Shown here: piece by piece, positions 36,511 to 45,986 of the stretch
How positions within the stretch are numbered: the stretch's first letter is position 1
How the letters are laid out: every line of letters begins with the position of its first letter
Source of the DNA: Desulfolutivibrio sulfodismutans DSM 3696
GTDB taxonomy: Bacteria > Desulfobacterota > Desulfovibrionia > Desulfovibrionales > Desulfovibrionaceae
DNA: 64,000 bases
Direction: 5' to 3'
NCBI RefSeq assembly: GCF_013376455.1
Contig: NZ_CP045504.1
Span: 1,839,501-1,903,500 of the forward strand
Program-made: the position numbers and the translations under genes
The notes under the pieces: generated by a model
What the model saw: the letters and a program-made list of their open reading frames with translations, nothing else
The model's database searches: none
What the model was told of the DNA's origin: nothing

Positions 36511-37617
36511 ATGCTCAAAATGACGAAAACATCCGTGCCGATCAGCGTCGCCGGGCTCTTGATTATCCCCTTGATGTTCGCTGACCTTGGCGCTGCCTGT
36601 TCACGGATATTGTGGAATACGAACACGCAGGCTGTTCTCGTTGCCAGGTCGATGGATTGGAGTGCACCATTTGGCGACAGGCTCGTTTTGAACCCCCGAG
36701 GCATTCACATGCAAGGGTGGCCGGGAGAGAGCCCGGCGACCTGGATCTCCAGGTATGGGAGCATCACGGTTGTTCCTTATGCGTTCAGCTTGGCCTTCCT
36801 GAAGAGTCTCGACAGCGGCTCAAACGCCGCCAGGAATCTCGACCCCCTGGCGGATGGGAGTTCGGAAGGCATGAACGAAAAGGGGCTTGCCGCGCATCTT
36901 CTCGCGTTGGAGGCCACGGCCTACGAAAAACGCGACACGGGGAAGCCGCGCGTTCACCCTGCCCGCCTGCTGCGATACGTCCTGGACAATTTCAGCACGG
37001 TGAAGGATGCCGTCGCCGCGCTGCAAACCATCCAGGTCGTTCCGCTCGTTGGCGAAACGGTGTACCCGCAACATATGGCTCTCGATGACGCCACGGGAGA
37101 TTCAGCGATTATCGAGTTTCTCGACGGCAGGATGGAAATCCACCACGGACGGGAACATACGGTGCTGACCAACGATCCGCCATATCCTGACCAGCAGGAA
37201 AATCTCTCGCGATATGCGGGCTTCGGCGGCGTGCGTGAAGAACTTCCCGGCGGCGTTGAATCCCTTGATCGTTTTGTCCGGGCCGCGACATTTCTCAAAA
37301 CCCTGCCCGAACCCAAAGACCGCACGGAAGCCGTCGCGTTTTTATCCAGCGTCATCCGCAATGTTTCCGTGCCGTTTGGTGCGGTGTACCATTCGTTGCC
37401 GGGATCACCGACATACCCCACTTGGTGGACGGCAGTCTCTGACTTGAAAAATCGCACCTTCTTCTTTCACATGACCCGCAGCCTGAATGCCCTGTGGGTA
37501 CACCTCGACAAGGTGGATTTTGCAGCTGGTAGCCCCCGGCGTGTTCTCGATCCTGGCCGGAATGATCTCGCGGGCGATGTCACGAATCGGTTTGAGCCGG
37601 TTCCGGCTGGCGGATGA
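36511..37617 (+). CDS. Linear-amide C-N hydrolase, choloylglycine hydrolase-like (exported)
   Basis: A 368-residue protein of the Ntn-hydrolase superfamily. A signal peptide (residues 1-29) would be removed just before Cys30, leaving Cys as the N-terminal nucleophile (CSRILWNTNTQ). ARSMDWSAPFG carries the family's conserved Asp and neighbouring residues; GMNEKGLAAHLLALEATAYE is also typical. Such enzymes hydrolyse bile-salt, penicillin or acyl-homoserine amide bonds; the substrate here cannot be named. It lies between two decayed copies of the small HTH/AbrB-like gene. Confidence 0.85.
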   Translation: MLKMTKTSVPISVAGLLIIPLMFADLGAACSRILWNTNTQAVLVARSMDWSAPFGDRLVLNPRGIHMQGWPGESPATWISRYGSITVVPYAFSLAFLKSLDSGSNAARNLDPLADGSSEGMNEKGLAAHLLALEATAYEKRDTGKPRVHPARLLRYVLDNFSTVKDAVAALQTIQVVPLVGETVYPQHMALDDATGDSAIIEFLDGRMEIHHGREHTVLTNDPPYPDQQENLSRYAGFGGVREELPGGVESLDRFVRAATFLKTLPEPKDRTEAVAFLSSVIRNVSVPFGAVYHSLPGSPTYPTWWTAVSDLKNRTFFFHMTRSLNALWVHLDKVDFAAGSPRRVLDPGRNDLAGDVTNRFEPVPAGG

Positions 37618-37754
37618 GTGGACGGAGTTTCGAAGTTCCAGAAGACTGGGTTGCACCTGAGTGCGGCTCTCCTGAAAAATTACGGCTCAGTGATGGGGAT
37701 GCGTTCCGGTTATCGGTGGTGGAAGAGGGGAAGATCGTGTTGAAGGAAATTTAA
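37618..37754 (+). pseudogene. Decayed copy 3 of the HTH/AbrB-like small gene (frameshifted)
   Basis: One frame reads FQKTGLHLSAALLKNYG. After a one-base shift near 37687 another reads SDGDAFRLSVVEEGKIVLKE and a stop at 37752-37754. Joined, these match the C-terminal half of the intact protein at 30451. No start codon or HTH part is present. The fragment begins right at the end of the choloylglycine-hydrolase-like gene. Confidence 0.65.
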
Positions 37755-37810
37755 CAAGATTGTTTTCAGGAATATTTAAATAGGTCAAAATTCTAGTTTA
37801 ATAGGCGAAA

Positions 37811-37822
37811 ATTGATATCAAT
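37811..37822. promoter_or_regulatory. Palindrome upstream of the AT-rich island
   Basis: ATTGATATCAAT is a perfect 12-base palindrome about 90 bases before the first gene of the island. A TTGACA (37845-37850) lies between it and the gene. It could be an operator, but in such AT-rich DNA chance occurrence is possible. Confidence 0.3.
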
Positions 37823-37909
37823 TAATTTTGGATATAACTATTTATTGACAGATACTGACCGTGGCGCAAAAATTACTAGATATACAAGCTTAATAGAATA
37901 TAGAAAAAA

Positions 37910-38446
37910 ATGAAAACAAAGCATTTTTGGTTTATATCCCTTGCAATGGGAATCTATATATTTCTAGCGATTTATTTTTATCGTCTTTTTGTGGGCACGG
38001 AATTTTCAATGAAAAGTTCTACATGGGGCGAGTTCGGAAGTTATATTAGTGGTGTTATTGGAAGCGTCATCGCTTTAGCTAGTTTTTTACTTCTCCTTGT
38101 CAATATTCGATTGTATAATGATGAGATTATGAGTGTTAAGGAAACTCTTAAAATTTCTCAGATGAAAGATAAGCGTGATGAGCTAGTGATGTATATACAT
38201 ATGCTAGAGCGTGATATAATGTTTCTCCTTGATGAGGATATATCTTTGCCATCAGGGCGCGGTATTTTAAAATTAAAGCGAGTGCTCAAGGAGCACGCGA
38301 ATGTCGTCGACCTGAAGTCGATTCAACAATATTTACTATATTTGGAGTTGGCAAAACAAGTTGTAACCCTCGCTGAAGAACTTGATAAAATTTCTAGCTA
38401 CAAACGCTCAGAAGAATTTTATAAAAATAAGTATCCAGGTGTGTAG
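37910..38446 (+). CDS. Small two-span membrane protein, putative phage-abortive-infection type
   Basis: A 178-residue protein in strongly AT-rich DNA. Residues 5-28 and about 42-68 are membrane spans. The second begins WGEFGSYISGVIGSVIALAS, a Trp-Gly-x-Phe-Gly-x(3)-Gly-Gly/Ser-like entry resembling the N-terminus of putative phage abortive infection (putAbiC-type) proteins. The remaining ~110 residues are a charged, helical cytoplasmic domain without recognised catalytic motif. It lies eight bases before a large P-loop ATPase gene. A membrane effector triggered by an ATPase is a plausible reading. Family resemblance is limited and the role is inferred. Confidence 0.55.
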   Translation: MKTKHFWFISLAMGIYIFLAIYFYRLFVGTEFSMKSSTWGEFGSYISGVIGSVIALASFLLLLVNIRLYNDEIMSVKETLKISQMKDKRDELVMYIHMLERDIMFLLDEDISLPSGRGILKLKRVLKEHANVVDLKSIQQYLLYLELAKQVVTLAEELDKISSYKRSEEFYKNKYPGV

Positions 38447-38454
38447 AGGTATTT

Positions 38455-40827
38455 ATGCACAAAAATTTGATCAATGGACTGGTTGATTGTTACCGTAAAG
38501 TTCTTGATAGTTATGATTTCAAAAATCCGATTGACTATCATTCTGTCAGTCTTTCCAGAGTTAGACCTGGTTCGCTTCAAGGTTCAGACTTAATCAAGGC
38601 TGATGATAATTCTCAAACATTGAGTTTGTCTCCTGACAACACAATGCTTAATAAGATATTTAATTATTGCATGAGTATTCAGGAGGCCGGCACGGGTAAA
38701 AAAGCCCTTTTTCGTACCATTTATACTTTCCCTGCTGTAGCGGATGATTTGAATCGATTTATTGATTATGACTATGATAACAATGACGAACTAAATGTCC
38801 CCATTAATTTAACACCAAAGCAGGTTGAAGATTTTTTTTATTTTTTGTGTGACAAGGCGCTTCAAGCAAAAGAACTAAACAACAATATTTATAATTTAAG
38901 ACAGACTCGTTTTATATTTACTGGAGATGTCGGGTCTGGGAAAACTACTTTTTTTAATTATATATTTTCAATGTATTACGATAAGCTTGATGAATTAGAA
39001 ATTATTTGGGTTCGACTGGATTTGACAAAAGACGCTTATTCTAATCAAGAGGTTAAAGATGCATTGATTGCCCATACTTCGTATATTATTAAAAGATTCT
39101 ATAAAGAAAAAATCGGTGGTGATTTTGCTACAGAGGCACTTAAGTCGATCTCAGTGCTTTACGGAGAAGATGTTGCAAAAAGTGCCATAACTTCTTTTTT
39201 GTCGGACAATTCTCGCCCACAAAATTCTTCCTCAGAACTGCATAAGAATTTACAGCTAAAATTAGTTAAATACATCAGTAGAAAATATGCTTTTATTTAT
39301 GTTTTTGATGCACTGGACAATCTGCGAACAGACAGTGATTTTGTTGATAAAATTAAGCAGTTTAAAGAAATATTTTATGATGAGGGTATTAAGTGTGTTA
39401 TGATTGCAGCGATGAGAAACCTTTCACATTTTCTTTTTCTGAAATCGCTGTCGGCTAATGAAATAATACAAGAATCTGATATGCGTGGGCAGCCACGAGT
39501 TTATAAAATCTTACCCCCTAATCTTAAGGGTGTTATTGAGAATAGGCTTAATTATTTAACGGATTGTTTTGAATGGCTATTTTATGCGCATAATCGTTCT
39601 AAAGAAAAAATTGCGAAAATACGAAACCTGAGAAATGTTAGCCGTGTTTCAACTTTTTTTTGGGTTGATGATGAAAATATCAACTATTATTATAAAGTTT
39701 TTATGTATTATGTCAGGCGTGGTTGTCTTTTTGATAGAAAAAAATACTACCATAGAAATGATGTTACCATAGACTCTGCCTATCTAGCTCTTGAAAAACT
39801 TGTTGGTACAAATTTCAGGCTTTTGCTAAAATCTTTAAATCAACTTCACAAATGTTTTTTAGATGTTCTGCAGCAATTGAATATTAGCCCTGAGGAAGTT
39901 GTTGAAATTTTAAAAAATCAAGACTCTGAAGAAACTGATTCGAGAAGGTTGAGCGCTGAAAAACTAAACGAAATACTTAGTAAGCACCATGCGGTCATTA
40001 AAACACTTCTTGCCTCAAATGGGATTTATAAACATCCTTTTTTTTACGATGAAATAGACGGAGAGTTGCAAGCGTGTCCGCAGCAAAGTTTTAAACACCC
40101 CTATATAAAGAGTTTGTTTCATGGTGCAAATACGACTCATCGGTGTCAAATATATCACTTGCTGGCAAAAATACGTCTTTTACAGTACTCAAAAAAATTT
40201 ATTTTTGAGCATGATACGAAGCCACTAGAGTATTTAAGTACACACTTCGGCTATAATGCAGCGCAGTTGAAATTTGATCTGAATGAACTTCTTGTTTATA
40301 ATATGATCAAAGCATCTCCTGTTGAAGAGGATTTGAAACGCGTTTTGAAGTACAAATTCCACATATCGGTTATTGGCGAGAACGCTTTGTCGCAACTTAT
40401 TGGCGAATTAAGCTATACGAGGATAGTTTTAAACGACATACTTATACCGTCTGTTTATGCTGATAAATTGACGCCTCTGTTTGAGTACACTGAGAATACC
40501 AAGTTTACAAACAGATCTCGGTTGCTCGGATCGGTTGTCGTTTTTCTTTTGATGGTAAAAAGCATAGAGTGCCAGGAGAATGAATTTTATGAATTGCAAA
40601 AGTCTGAGATACCTTTTTCTGAATGGGAAATATTTCCTGTTTTAAGGGATAAATTTTTAAGTGTATTTAGATCTATGTTGGCTGACAAAAAAAATGTTTC
40701 ATGCAACTTTTATAAAAGAGTCGTTGACAAAATTGATAAATTGAATTTGTTTCAGGAGAGTGTGTCTGACAAGTCTGTCTCATCACTTTTTGATGATGTT
40801 TTTATTCAGCTTCAAAGTTTAAAATAA
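38455..40827 (+). CDS. Large P-loop ATPase of unknown family (candidate defence sensor)
   Basis: A 790-residue protein. Residues 1-130 precede an ATPase domain with Walker A TGDVGSGKTTFF (Lys163), strand WVRLDLTKDAY, and Walker B-like FIYVFDALDNLRTD (Asp285, Asp288). VMIAAMRNLSHFL follows as a possible sensor strand. This order is like AAA/STAND-type NTPases such as those in bacterial immune systems. The long C-terminal half (about 380-790) is helical with many Leu, Lys and Tyr, has winged-helix-like stretches, and has no recognised enzymatic motif. It is co-transcribed with the small membrane protein just upstream. AT-rich codon use marks it as recently acquired. I do not recognise the family. 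Confidence 0.6.
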   Translation: MHKNLINGLVDCYRKVLDSYDFKNPIDYHSVSLSRVRPGSLQGSDLIKADDNSQTLSLSPDNTMLNKIFNYCMSIQEAGTGKKALFRTIYTFPAVADDLNRFIDYDYDNNDELNVPINLTPKQVEDFFYFLCDKALQAKELNNNIYNLRQTRFIFTGDVGSGKTTFFNYIFSMYYDKLDELEIIWVRLDLTKDAYSNQEVKDALIAHTSYIIKRFYKEKIGGDFATEALKSISVLYGEDVAKSAITSFLSDNSRPQNSSSELHKNLQLKLVKYISRKYAFIYVFDALDNLRTDSDFVDKIKQFKEIFYDEGIKCVMIAAMRNLSHFLFLKSLSANEIIQESDMRGQPRVYKILPPNLKGVIENRLNYLTDCFEWLFYAHNRSKEKIAKIRNLRNVSRVSTFFWVDDENINYYYKVFMYYVRRGCLFDRKKYYHRNDVTIDSAYLALEKLVGTNFRLLLKSLNQLHKCFLDVLQQLNISPEEVVEILKNQDSEETDSRRLSAEKLNEILSKHHAVIKTLLASNGIYKHPFFYDEIDGELQACPQQSFKHPYIKSLFHGANTTHRCQIYHLLAKIRLLQYSKKFIFEHDTKPLEYLSTHFGYNAAQLKFDLNELLVYNMIKASPVEEDLKRVLKYKFHISVIGENALSQLIGELSYTRIVLNDILIPSVYADKLTPLFEYTENTKFTNRSRLLGSVVVFLLMVKSIECQENEFYELQKSEIPFSEWEIFPVLRDKFLSVFRSMLADKKNVSCNFYKRVVDKIDKLNLFQESVSDKSVSSLFDDVFIQLQSLK

Positions 40828-41383
40828 TAGTTAATGTGCCTTTGTAGTTTAATTTATATTTTTTATTTATATCAACTGTAGATTGACTTATTTTATAAGT
40901 TATTTCTTTCTGATGTAAAAATATACGTTTCAACAATTTTAATTACATATTTTTCTTGAGAAACAGATTGTTTTCTAGATATGCTTTTATGATGTTGACT
41001 ATGTAAGTAATTACTTAAAATTGTTATTGATGAGTTCATTTGTCTGTAACAGGACATATTCGTTACAATTTCCACTCATGAGCCTAATACGATCATGCCT
41101 TCATAATCGTTAGAATGGTAAATCTCCCTCTGTACAGTGATAGTATTCAACTGACACCGCCATCCCCGGCGGGGTAGCGATTAGGCTGCATCTATATCCT
41201 TGTCCGCTTCGGATTCCTCGAAGGGGAAGAGGTCTCCAGAGAAAATACTGCCCGGCATCCGGCCGGTCCTCCCCCGCGCCAACTTCGCCAACGCCCTCCC
41301 TCAAAAAATTTCCTCTTTACCCCCGGGCCAATCTTGACTTCCCCACTGGTTTGGGGCAAGTAACCCATTCCCGTTTGGCCCTT
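40828..41383. other. Intergenic region: AT-rich tail of the island, then GC-rich leader of tRNA-Val
   Basis: About 555 bases. The AT-rich composition of the island continues to about 41100 and then switches to GC-rich core DNA, marking the island's right edge. Short open frames on the minus strand lack support. A TTGACT at 41334 may be part of the tRNA-Val promoter, but a good -10 is not seen. Confidence 0.45.
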
Positions 41384-41458
41384 AGGACCGTAGCTCAGGG
41401 GGAGAGCGCTTGCTTGACACGCAAGAAGTCAGGAGTTCAAATCTCCTCGGTCCTACCA
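41384..41458 (+). tRNA. tRNA-Val (GAC)
   Basis: The 75-base cloverleaf pairs acceptor AGGACCG with CGGTCCT, D stem GCTC/GAGC, anticodon stem CTTGC/GCAAG with loop TTGACAC (anticodon GAC, valine), and T arm AGGAG/CTCCT with loop TTCAAAT. The CCA end is encoded. It marks the return to core sequence after the AT-rich island and lies 94 bases before thrS. Confidence 0.95.
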
Positions 41459-41552
41459 TGTAATCCCGGGGAGGCCCTGGCCTCCCCTTCTTTGTATTGA
41501 GCGTCGCAGATGACGCGCGGGCGGGTTCCAACCGCCCTGGGGAGATGGCGCC

Positions 41553-43496
41553 GTGCAGGTCCGTGTCGAGGACAAAACAGTGGAAGCCGGACAGGGCGAA
41601 GCCTGTGGCCAGGTCCTGGCCAAGGCCCTTTCCGGAAAGCGTGTCAAAAACACCCTCCTATGCCGGTGCGGCCAGACCCTTATCGATCTGACCACCCCCA
41701 TCCCTGCCGACTGTCGCGAGCTCGAACCCGTGTCCGCCGACGCCCCCGAGGGCCTGGAGGTCATCCGCCACTCCGCCGCCCACATCATGGCCGAGGCCGT
41801 GAAAAAGCTCTTCCCCTCGGTCAAGGTCACCATCGGCCCGGCCATCGAGAACGGCTTCTACTACGATTTCGCCTTCGAGCGCCCGTTCACCCCGGAAGAC
41901 CTGGAGGCCATCGAGGCCGAGATGCGCCGCGCCGTGGCCGCCGACATCCCGTTTTCCCGCCGCGAGCTGCCCCGCGACGAGGCCCGGGCCTTTTTTGCCG
42001 ATGCGGGCGAGGACTACAAGATCGAGATTCTAGACGAGATCGCCAAGGGCGACACCGTGTCCTTATATAGCAACGGCGCGTTCACCGACCTGTGCCGCGG
42101 CCCGCACATCCCGTCCTCGGGACACCTCAAGGCCTTCAAGCTTTTGTCCGTGGCCGGGGCCTACTGGCGCGGCGACGAAAAGCGGCCCATGCTGCAACGC
42201 ATCTACGGCACGGCGTTCGCCTCGGAAAAAGACCTCAAGACCTACCTCCACCATCTGGAGGAGGCCAAAAAGCGCGACCATCGGCGCATCGGAACCCAGC
42301 TCGACCTGTTCAGCTTCTCCGACGAGGCCGGGCCGGGCATGGCCATCTGGCATCCCAAAGGCGAGCTGATCCGCACCATTTTGGAGGATTTCGAGCGCCG
42401 GGAGCACCTGCGGCGCGGCTACCACATTGTGCGCGGCCCGCAGATTTTGAAGCGCGAGCTGTGGGAGCGTTCCGGGCACTACGAAAATTACCGCGAGAAC
42501 ATGTATTTTACGGCCATCGACGAGCAGGTCTACGGCGTGAAGCCTATGAACTGCCTGGCCCACATGCTCATCTACAAATCAAAGGTGCGCAGCTACCGCG
42601 ATCTGCCGCTGCGCTACTTCGAGCTGGGGGTGGTGCACCGCCACGAGAAATCGGGCGTGCTGCACGGGCTGTTGCGGGTGCGCCAGTTCACCCAGGACGA
42701 CGCCCACATCCTGTGCCGTCCGGACCAGCTTTTGGAGGAGATCACCGGCGTCGTGCGCTTCGTGCAGGACGTGGTGGGCCTTTTCGGATTCGATTTCGAG
42801 GTGGAGCTGTCCACGAGGCCGGAGAAATCCATCGGCAGCGACGAGGACTGGGACCGGGCCACCACGGCCCTGACCGAGGCCCTGGACGCGCTCGGGCTGC
42901 CGTACGAGATCAACGTCGGCGACGGGGCGTTTTACGGCCCCAAGATTGACATCAAGCTCAAGGATGCCTTAGAGCGCCGGTGGCAATGCGCCACCATCCA
43001 GTGCGATTTCACCTTGCCGGAACGCTTTGATCTGGTTTACACGGACTCGGATGGAACCCGGAAGCGGCCGGTGATGCTGCATCGGGTGATTCTTGGCGCG
43101 GTGGAGCGTTTTCTGGGCGTTCTGATCGAGCACACGGCCGGGGCGTTGCCCACGTGGCTGACGCCGGTGCAGGCCCGGGTGCTGACGGTCACCGAGGCCC
43201 AGGACGAATTCGCACGCCAGGTCATGGACCGGCTGCGCGAGGCCGGCATCCGGGTCGAACTGGATGATCGCAACGAAAAGCTGGGCTTCAAGGTACGCGA
43301 GGCCCAGATGGAAAAGATTCCCTACATGCTGGTGATTGGGGACAAGGAAAAGGAACTCGGCGGGGTCAACGTCCGGCTGCGCTCCGGGGAAAACCTGGGG
43401 CTCAAACCACTCGACGAGGTGGTTCTTTTGATTCTGGCCGACTGCCAGGAACCGTTTAAGCGTGGAGGTATGAGCTATAAATTCTGCTCCCAGTGA
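41553..43496 (+). CDS. thrS: Threonyl-tRNA synthetase
   Basis: A 647-residue class II synthetase with a GTG start preceded by GGGAGA. The N-terminal ~60 residues are a TGS-like domain. The editing domain follows with HSAAH (His73, His77). The catalytic core has [11 protein letters not shown], where Cys334 is the zinc ligand that reads threonine, and the anticodon-binding domain is at the C-terminus ([13 protein letters not shown]). It charges tRNA-Thr. Its last 20 bases overlap the probable start of infC, so the two are translationally linked. Confidence 0.97.
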   Translation: MQVRVEDKTVEAGQGEACGQVLAKALSGKRVKNTLLCRCGQTLIDLTTPIPADCRELEPVSADAPEGLEVIRHSAAHIMAEAVKKLFPSVKVTIGPAIENGFYYDFAFERPFTPEDLEAIEAEMRRAVAADIPFSRRELPRDEARAFFADAGEDYKIEILDEIAKGDTVSLYSNGAFTDLCRGPHIPSSGHLKAFKLLSVAGAYWRGDEKRPMLQRIYGTAFASEKDLKTYLHHLEEAKKRDHRRIGTQLDLFSFSDEAGPGMAIWHPKGELIRTILEDFERREHLRRGYHIVRGPQILKRELWERSGHYENYRENMYFTAIDEQVYGVKPMNCLAHMLIYKSKVRSYRDLPLRYFELGVVHRHEKSGVLHGLLRVRQFTQDDAHILCRPDQLLEEITGVVRFVQDVVGLFGFDFEVELSTRPEKSIGSDEDWDRATTALTEALDALGLPYEINVGDGAFYGPKIDIKLKDALERRWQCATIQCDFTLPERFDLVYTDSDGTRKRPVMLHRVILGAVERFLGVLIEHTAGALPTWLTPVQARVLTVTEAQDEFARQVMDRLREAGIRVELDDRNEKLGFKVREAQMEKIPYMLVIGDKEKELGGVNVRLRSGENLGLKPLDEVVLLILADCQEPFKRGGMSYKFCSQ

Positions 43497-44001
43497 ACCC
43501 CGGTGCAACCACAGGATTCGCGCCCGCGAAGTGCGGGTCATTGCGGATGACGGTCAACAATTGGGCATCATTCCCACTTCCGAGGCCCTACGCATCGCCC
43601 AGGAAAAGGGGCTTGATCTGGTCGAGGTGGCGTCTGGCGCCGAACCTCCGGTCTGCCGCATCATGGATTTCGGGAAATTCAAGTATCAGCAGCAAAAAAA
43701 GCAGCAGGAAGCCCGGAAAAAGCAGACTGTCATCCAGCTCAAGGAAATCAAGGTCCGCCCGAAGACGGATGAACATGACTATCTGACCAAGCTCAAGCAT
43801 ATCCGGCGGTTTCTCGAGGCCGGAGACCGCTGCAAGGTCACCGTGTTTTTCCGAGGCCGCGAGATTGTGCACAAGGACCGGGGGCTGACCATTTTGAACC
43901 GGATCGTGGTCGATCTGGGCGAACTGGCCAAAACGGAGCAGGAGCCCAAGTCCGAGGGCCGTACCATGACCATGCTTCTGGCCCCGCAACCAAAGAAGTG
44001 A
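43477..44001 (+). CDS. infC: Translation initiation factor IF-3, probable AUA start
   Basis: IF-3 binds the 30S subunit and checks start-codon pairing. The conserved parts are [10 protein letters not shown] at the start, [32 protein letters not shown] and the second domain [14 protein letters not shown]. The first usable standard start, GTG 43531, would remove RIRARE, which is conserved. The frame extends upstream only to a TGA at 43471. A perfect GGAGGT (43464-43469) lies seven bases before an ATA codon at 43477, giving 174 residues, a normal length. A non-AUG start is the known basis of IF-3 self-control in other bacteria (AUU in E. coli). ATT at 43516 is an alternative. Confidence 0.85.
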   Translation: MNSAPSEPRCNHRIRAREVRVIADDGQQLGIIPTSEALRIAQEKGLDLVEVASGAEPPVCRIMDFGKFKYQQQKKQQEARKKQTVIQLKEIKVRPKTDEHDYLTKLKHIRRFLEAGDRCKVTVFFRGREIVHKDRGLTILNRIVVDLGELAKTEQEPKSEGRTMTMLLAPQPKK

Positions 44002-44061
44002 TCCCCAGAAGTGATCCCCCGGTCGCCTGCATGGCCCGGGAATCCATAAAGGAGTCCGCAA

Positions 44062-44259
44062 ATGCCCAAGATGAAGACCAATAGAAGCGCCGCCAAGCGT
44101 TTCAGCGTGACCGGAAGCGGCAAGTTCAAACGGCGCCGTCAGAATCTGCGTCACATTCTGACCAAGAAAAACGCCAAGCGCACCCGCCGCCTGGGCCAGG
44201 GAACCCTGGTCGATTCGGCCAACATCAAGGCCGTCAAAAAGCTTCTGCCCTACGCCTAG
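44062..44259 (+). CDS. rpmI: Ribosomal protein L35
   Basis: A 65-residue very basic protein, beginning MPKMKTNRSAAKRFSVTGSG and ending VKKLLPYA, which is the L35 pattern of the 50S subunit. AAAGGAG precedes the ATG. It follows infC by 60 bases, in the standard infC-rpmI-rplT order. Confidence 0.97.
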   Translation: MPKMKTNRSAAKRFSVTGSGKFKRRRQNLRHILTKKNAKRTRRLGQGTLVDSANIKAVKKLLPYA

Positions 44260-44447
44260 CGTCGGCATTGGCCCGCGTCTACCCCGGGTGAGCGCCATGG
44301 GGAATGGGTGCGGTCCAGGTCATGGCCCCGCAGGAAACGCGGGGAGGCAAGGCTGGTAAGACAAGGCTGGAAGGCGCGCCTGGCGCGCCGAGGTCAAAAG
44401 TCCATCGAGTGGTCCCGGGTGCTCCCCCAAAGACCCTCGCCACAAAA

Positions 44448-44491
44448 AAAGCGCGTGAGACGTTTCGGTGCGGTCAGCCGCCCCGCGCTTT
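44448..44491 (+). promoter_or_regulatory. Hairpin in the rpmI-rplT spacer
   Basis: AAAGCGCG (44448-44455) pairs with CGCGCTTT (44484-44491), enclosing 28 bases. It lies 50 bases before rplT in a 282-base spacer that is longer than usual for these genes. A second GC palindrome (GGCGCGCC repeated twice) is near 44372-44388. An L20 autoregulatory leader or an attenuator is possible but unproven. Confidence 0.4.
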
Positions 44492-44541
44492 GACACCACT
44501 TACGGATGGCGTGTGCGCCGTCCGTCCAAGGAGATGAAGCC

Positions 44542-44895
44542 ATGAGAGTAAAAAGAGGGCAGGCCGCCCATAAGCGGCATAAAAAATATTTGAAGTTGGC
44601 CAAGGGCTACGTCGGCGCGCGCAGCAAGCTGTACGAAACCGCACGGGAAACCGTCGAACGCTCCCTGGCCTACGCCTACCGCGACCGCAAGACCAAAAAG
44701 CGCGAGTTCCGCAAGCTGTGGATCATGCGCATCAACGCCGCCGCCCGGGAACACGGCATGTCCTACAGCGTGTTCATCCGCGGACTGGCCCTGGCCGGTG
44801 TGGAACTGGACCGCAAGGTTCTGGCCGATCTGGCCGTGCGTGAAAAGGACAGCTTCGGCAAACTGGTGGAGCTGGCCAAAGCCCAGGCGGTCTAG
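44542..44895 (+). CDS. rplT: Ribosomal protein L20
   Basis: A 117-residue basic protein. The ATG at 44542 ([15 protein letters not shown]) has AAGGAG upstream; the residues encoded before it are not family-like. [19 protein letters not shown] and [20 protein letters not shown] are L20 signatures. L20 is needed for early 50S assembly and often represses its own operon. pheS starts three bases after its stop. Confidence 0.97.
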   Translation: MRVKRGQAAHKRHKKYLKLAKGYVGARSKLYETARETVERSLAYAYRDRKTKKREFRKLWIMRINAAAREHGMSYSVFIRGLALAGVELDRKVLADLAVREKDSFGKLVELAKAQAV

Positions 44896-44897
44896 GC

Positions 44898-45944
44898 GTG
44901 TCGGCGCCGACCCTTCTTTCCGAACTGGAAAGCCTGGTCGGGGAGTGCGTGTCGCTCCTCGACCAGGCTTCGACGTTCGAGGCCCTGGAAGATGCCCGGG
45001 TGGCCTATCTCGGCCGCAAAGGGCGTCTGGCCCAGGCCATGGCCCTTTTGCCGTCGCTTTCCGCCGAGGAGCGCCGCGAGGCCGGGCAGGCCGCCAACCG
45101 CGCCAAGCAGACGCTCACCGAGCGCCATGACGCACGACTGGCCGAGCTGTCCCGGGCCGAGAGCGCGGCTAGGCTGGCGGCCTTCGACCCCTCCCTGCCC
45201 GGCCGGACGCCCTTCGCCGGGAGCCGCCATCCCGTGAACCTCGTGACTGCCGACATCTGCCGCGTCTTCGAGCGGCTGGGCTACGACATCGTGTCCGGTC
45301 CCGAGATCGAGACCGACTATTACAACTTCGAGGCCCTGAACATGCCCCCGGAGCATCCCGCCCGGGACATGCAGGACACCCTGTACATCTCCGACTCCAT
45401 CGTCCTGCGCACCCACACCTCGCCGCTGCAGGTGCGCACCATGCTGTCCAAAAAGCCCCCCGTGGCCGTGGTGGCCCCGGGCAAGGTCTACCGCCGGGAC
45501 TCGGATCTCACGCACACCCCCATGTTCCATCAGATCGAGGGGCTGTACGTGGACCACGACGTGTCCATGGCCGACCTGCGCGGCACCCTGACCCATTTCG
45601 TGCGCGCCATCTTCGGACCCGGGACCAAGGTGCGTTTCCGGCCGAGCTTTTTCCCCTTCACCGAGCCCAGCGCCGAGGTGGACATCTCCTGCGTCCTGTG
45701 CGGCGGCACGGGCGTGGCCGGAGAGGGCGCCTGCCGGGTGTGCAAGGGCACGGGCTGGGTGGAGATCCTTGGCTGCGGCATGGTCGACCCCAACGTGTTC
45801 GCCAGTGTCGGCTATGATCCCGAGCTCTATACCGGCTTCGCCTTCGGCATGGGCGTGGAGCGGGTGGCCATGCTCAAGTACGGCATCGGCGACCTGCGCA
45901 TGTTCTTCGAAAACGATATCCGGTTTTTGCGCCAGTTCGCGTAA
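44898..45944 (+). CDS. pheS: Phenylalanyl-tRNA synthetase alpha subunit
   Basis: A 348-residue protein with a GTG start three bases after rplT. The N-terminal coiled coil (residues 1-85) contacts tRNA. The class II core has GSRHPVNLV, then [32 protein letters not shown] and [15 protein letters not shown]. An extra CVLCGGTG...CRVCKGTGW loop gives four cysteines (265, 268, 279, 282), a possible zinc knuckle inserted before motif 3 and also known from some other bacterial PheS. It works as an alpha2-beta2 enzyme with PheT, whose gene is separated from it here by a toxin-antitoxin pair. Confidence 0.96.
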   Translation: MSAPTLLSELESLVGECVSLLDQASTFEALEDARVAYLGRKGRLAQAMALLPSLSAEERREAGQAANRAKQTLTERHDARLAELSRAESAARLAAFDPSLPGRTPFAGSRHPVNLVTADICRVFERLGYDIVSGPEIETDYYNFEALNMPPEHPARDMQDTLYISDSIVLRTHTSPLQVRTMLSKKPPVAVVAPGKVYRRDSDLTHTPMFHQIEGLYVDHDVSMADLRGTLTHFVRAIFGPGTKVRFRPSFFPFTEPSAEVDISCVLCGGTGVAGEGACRVCKGTGWVEILGCGMVDPNVFASVGYDPELYTGFAFGMGVERVAMLKYGIGDLRMFFENDIRFLRQFA

Positions 45945-45986
45945 CGTCGAATCCCGGCGGCGTCCCGGGGAATACGGCGGTGGCCC

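Noticed and set aside
40893-41304. Two minus-strand open frames in the AT-rich and GC-rich gap before tRNA-Val
   Set aside because: No ribosome site, no recognisable motif, and composition like the surrounding non-coding DNA.
41334-41366. TTGACT as a complete promoter for tRNA-Val
   Set aside because: No matching -10 box at 16-18 bases; kept only as a possible -35.
43531-44001. GTG at 43531 as the infC start
   Set aside because: It would remove the conserved RIRARE segment and has no ribosome site. GGAGGT before ATA 43477 is a better fit.
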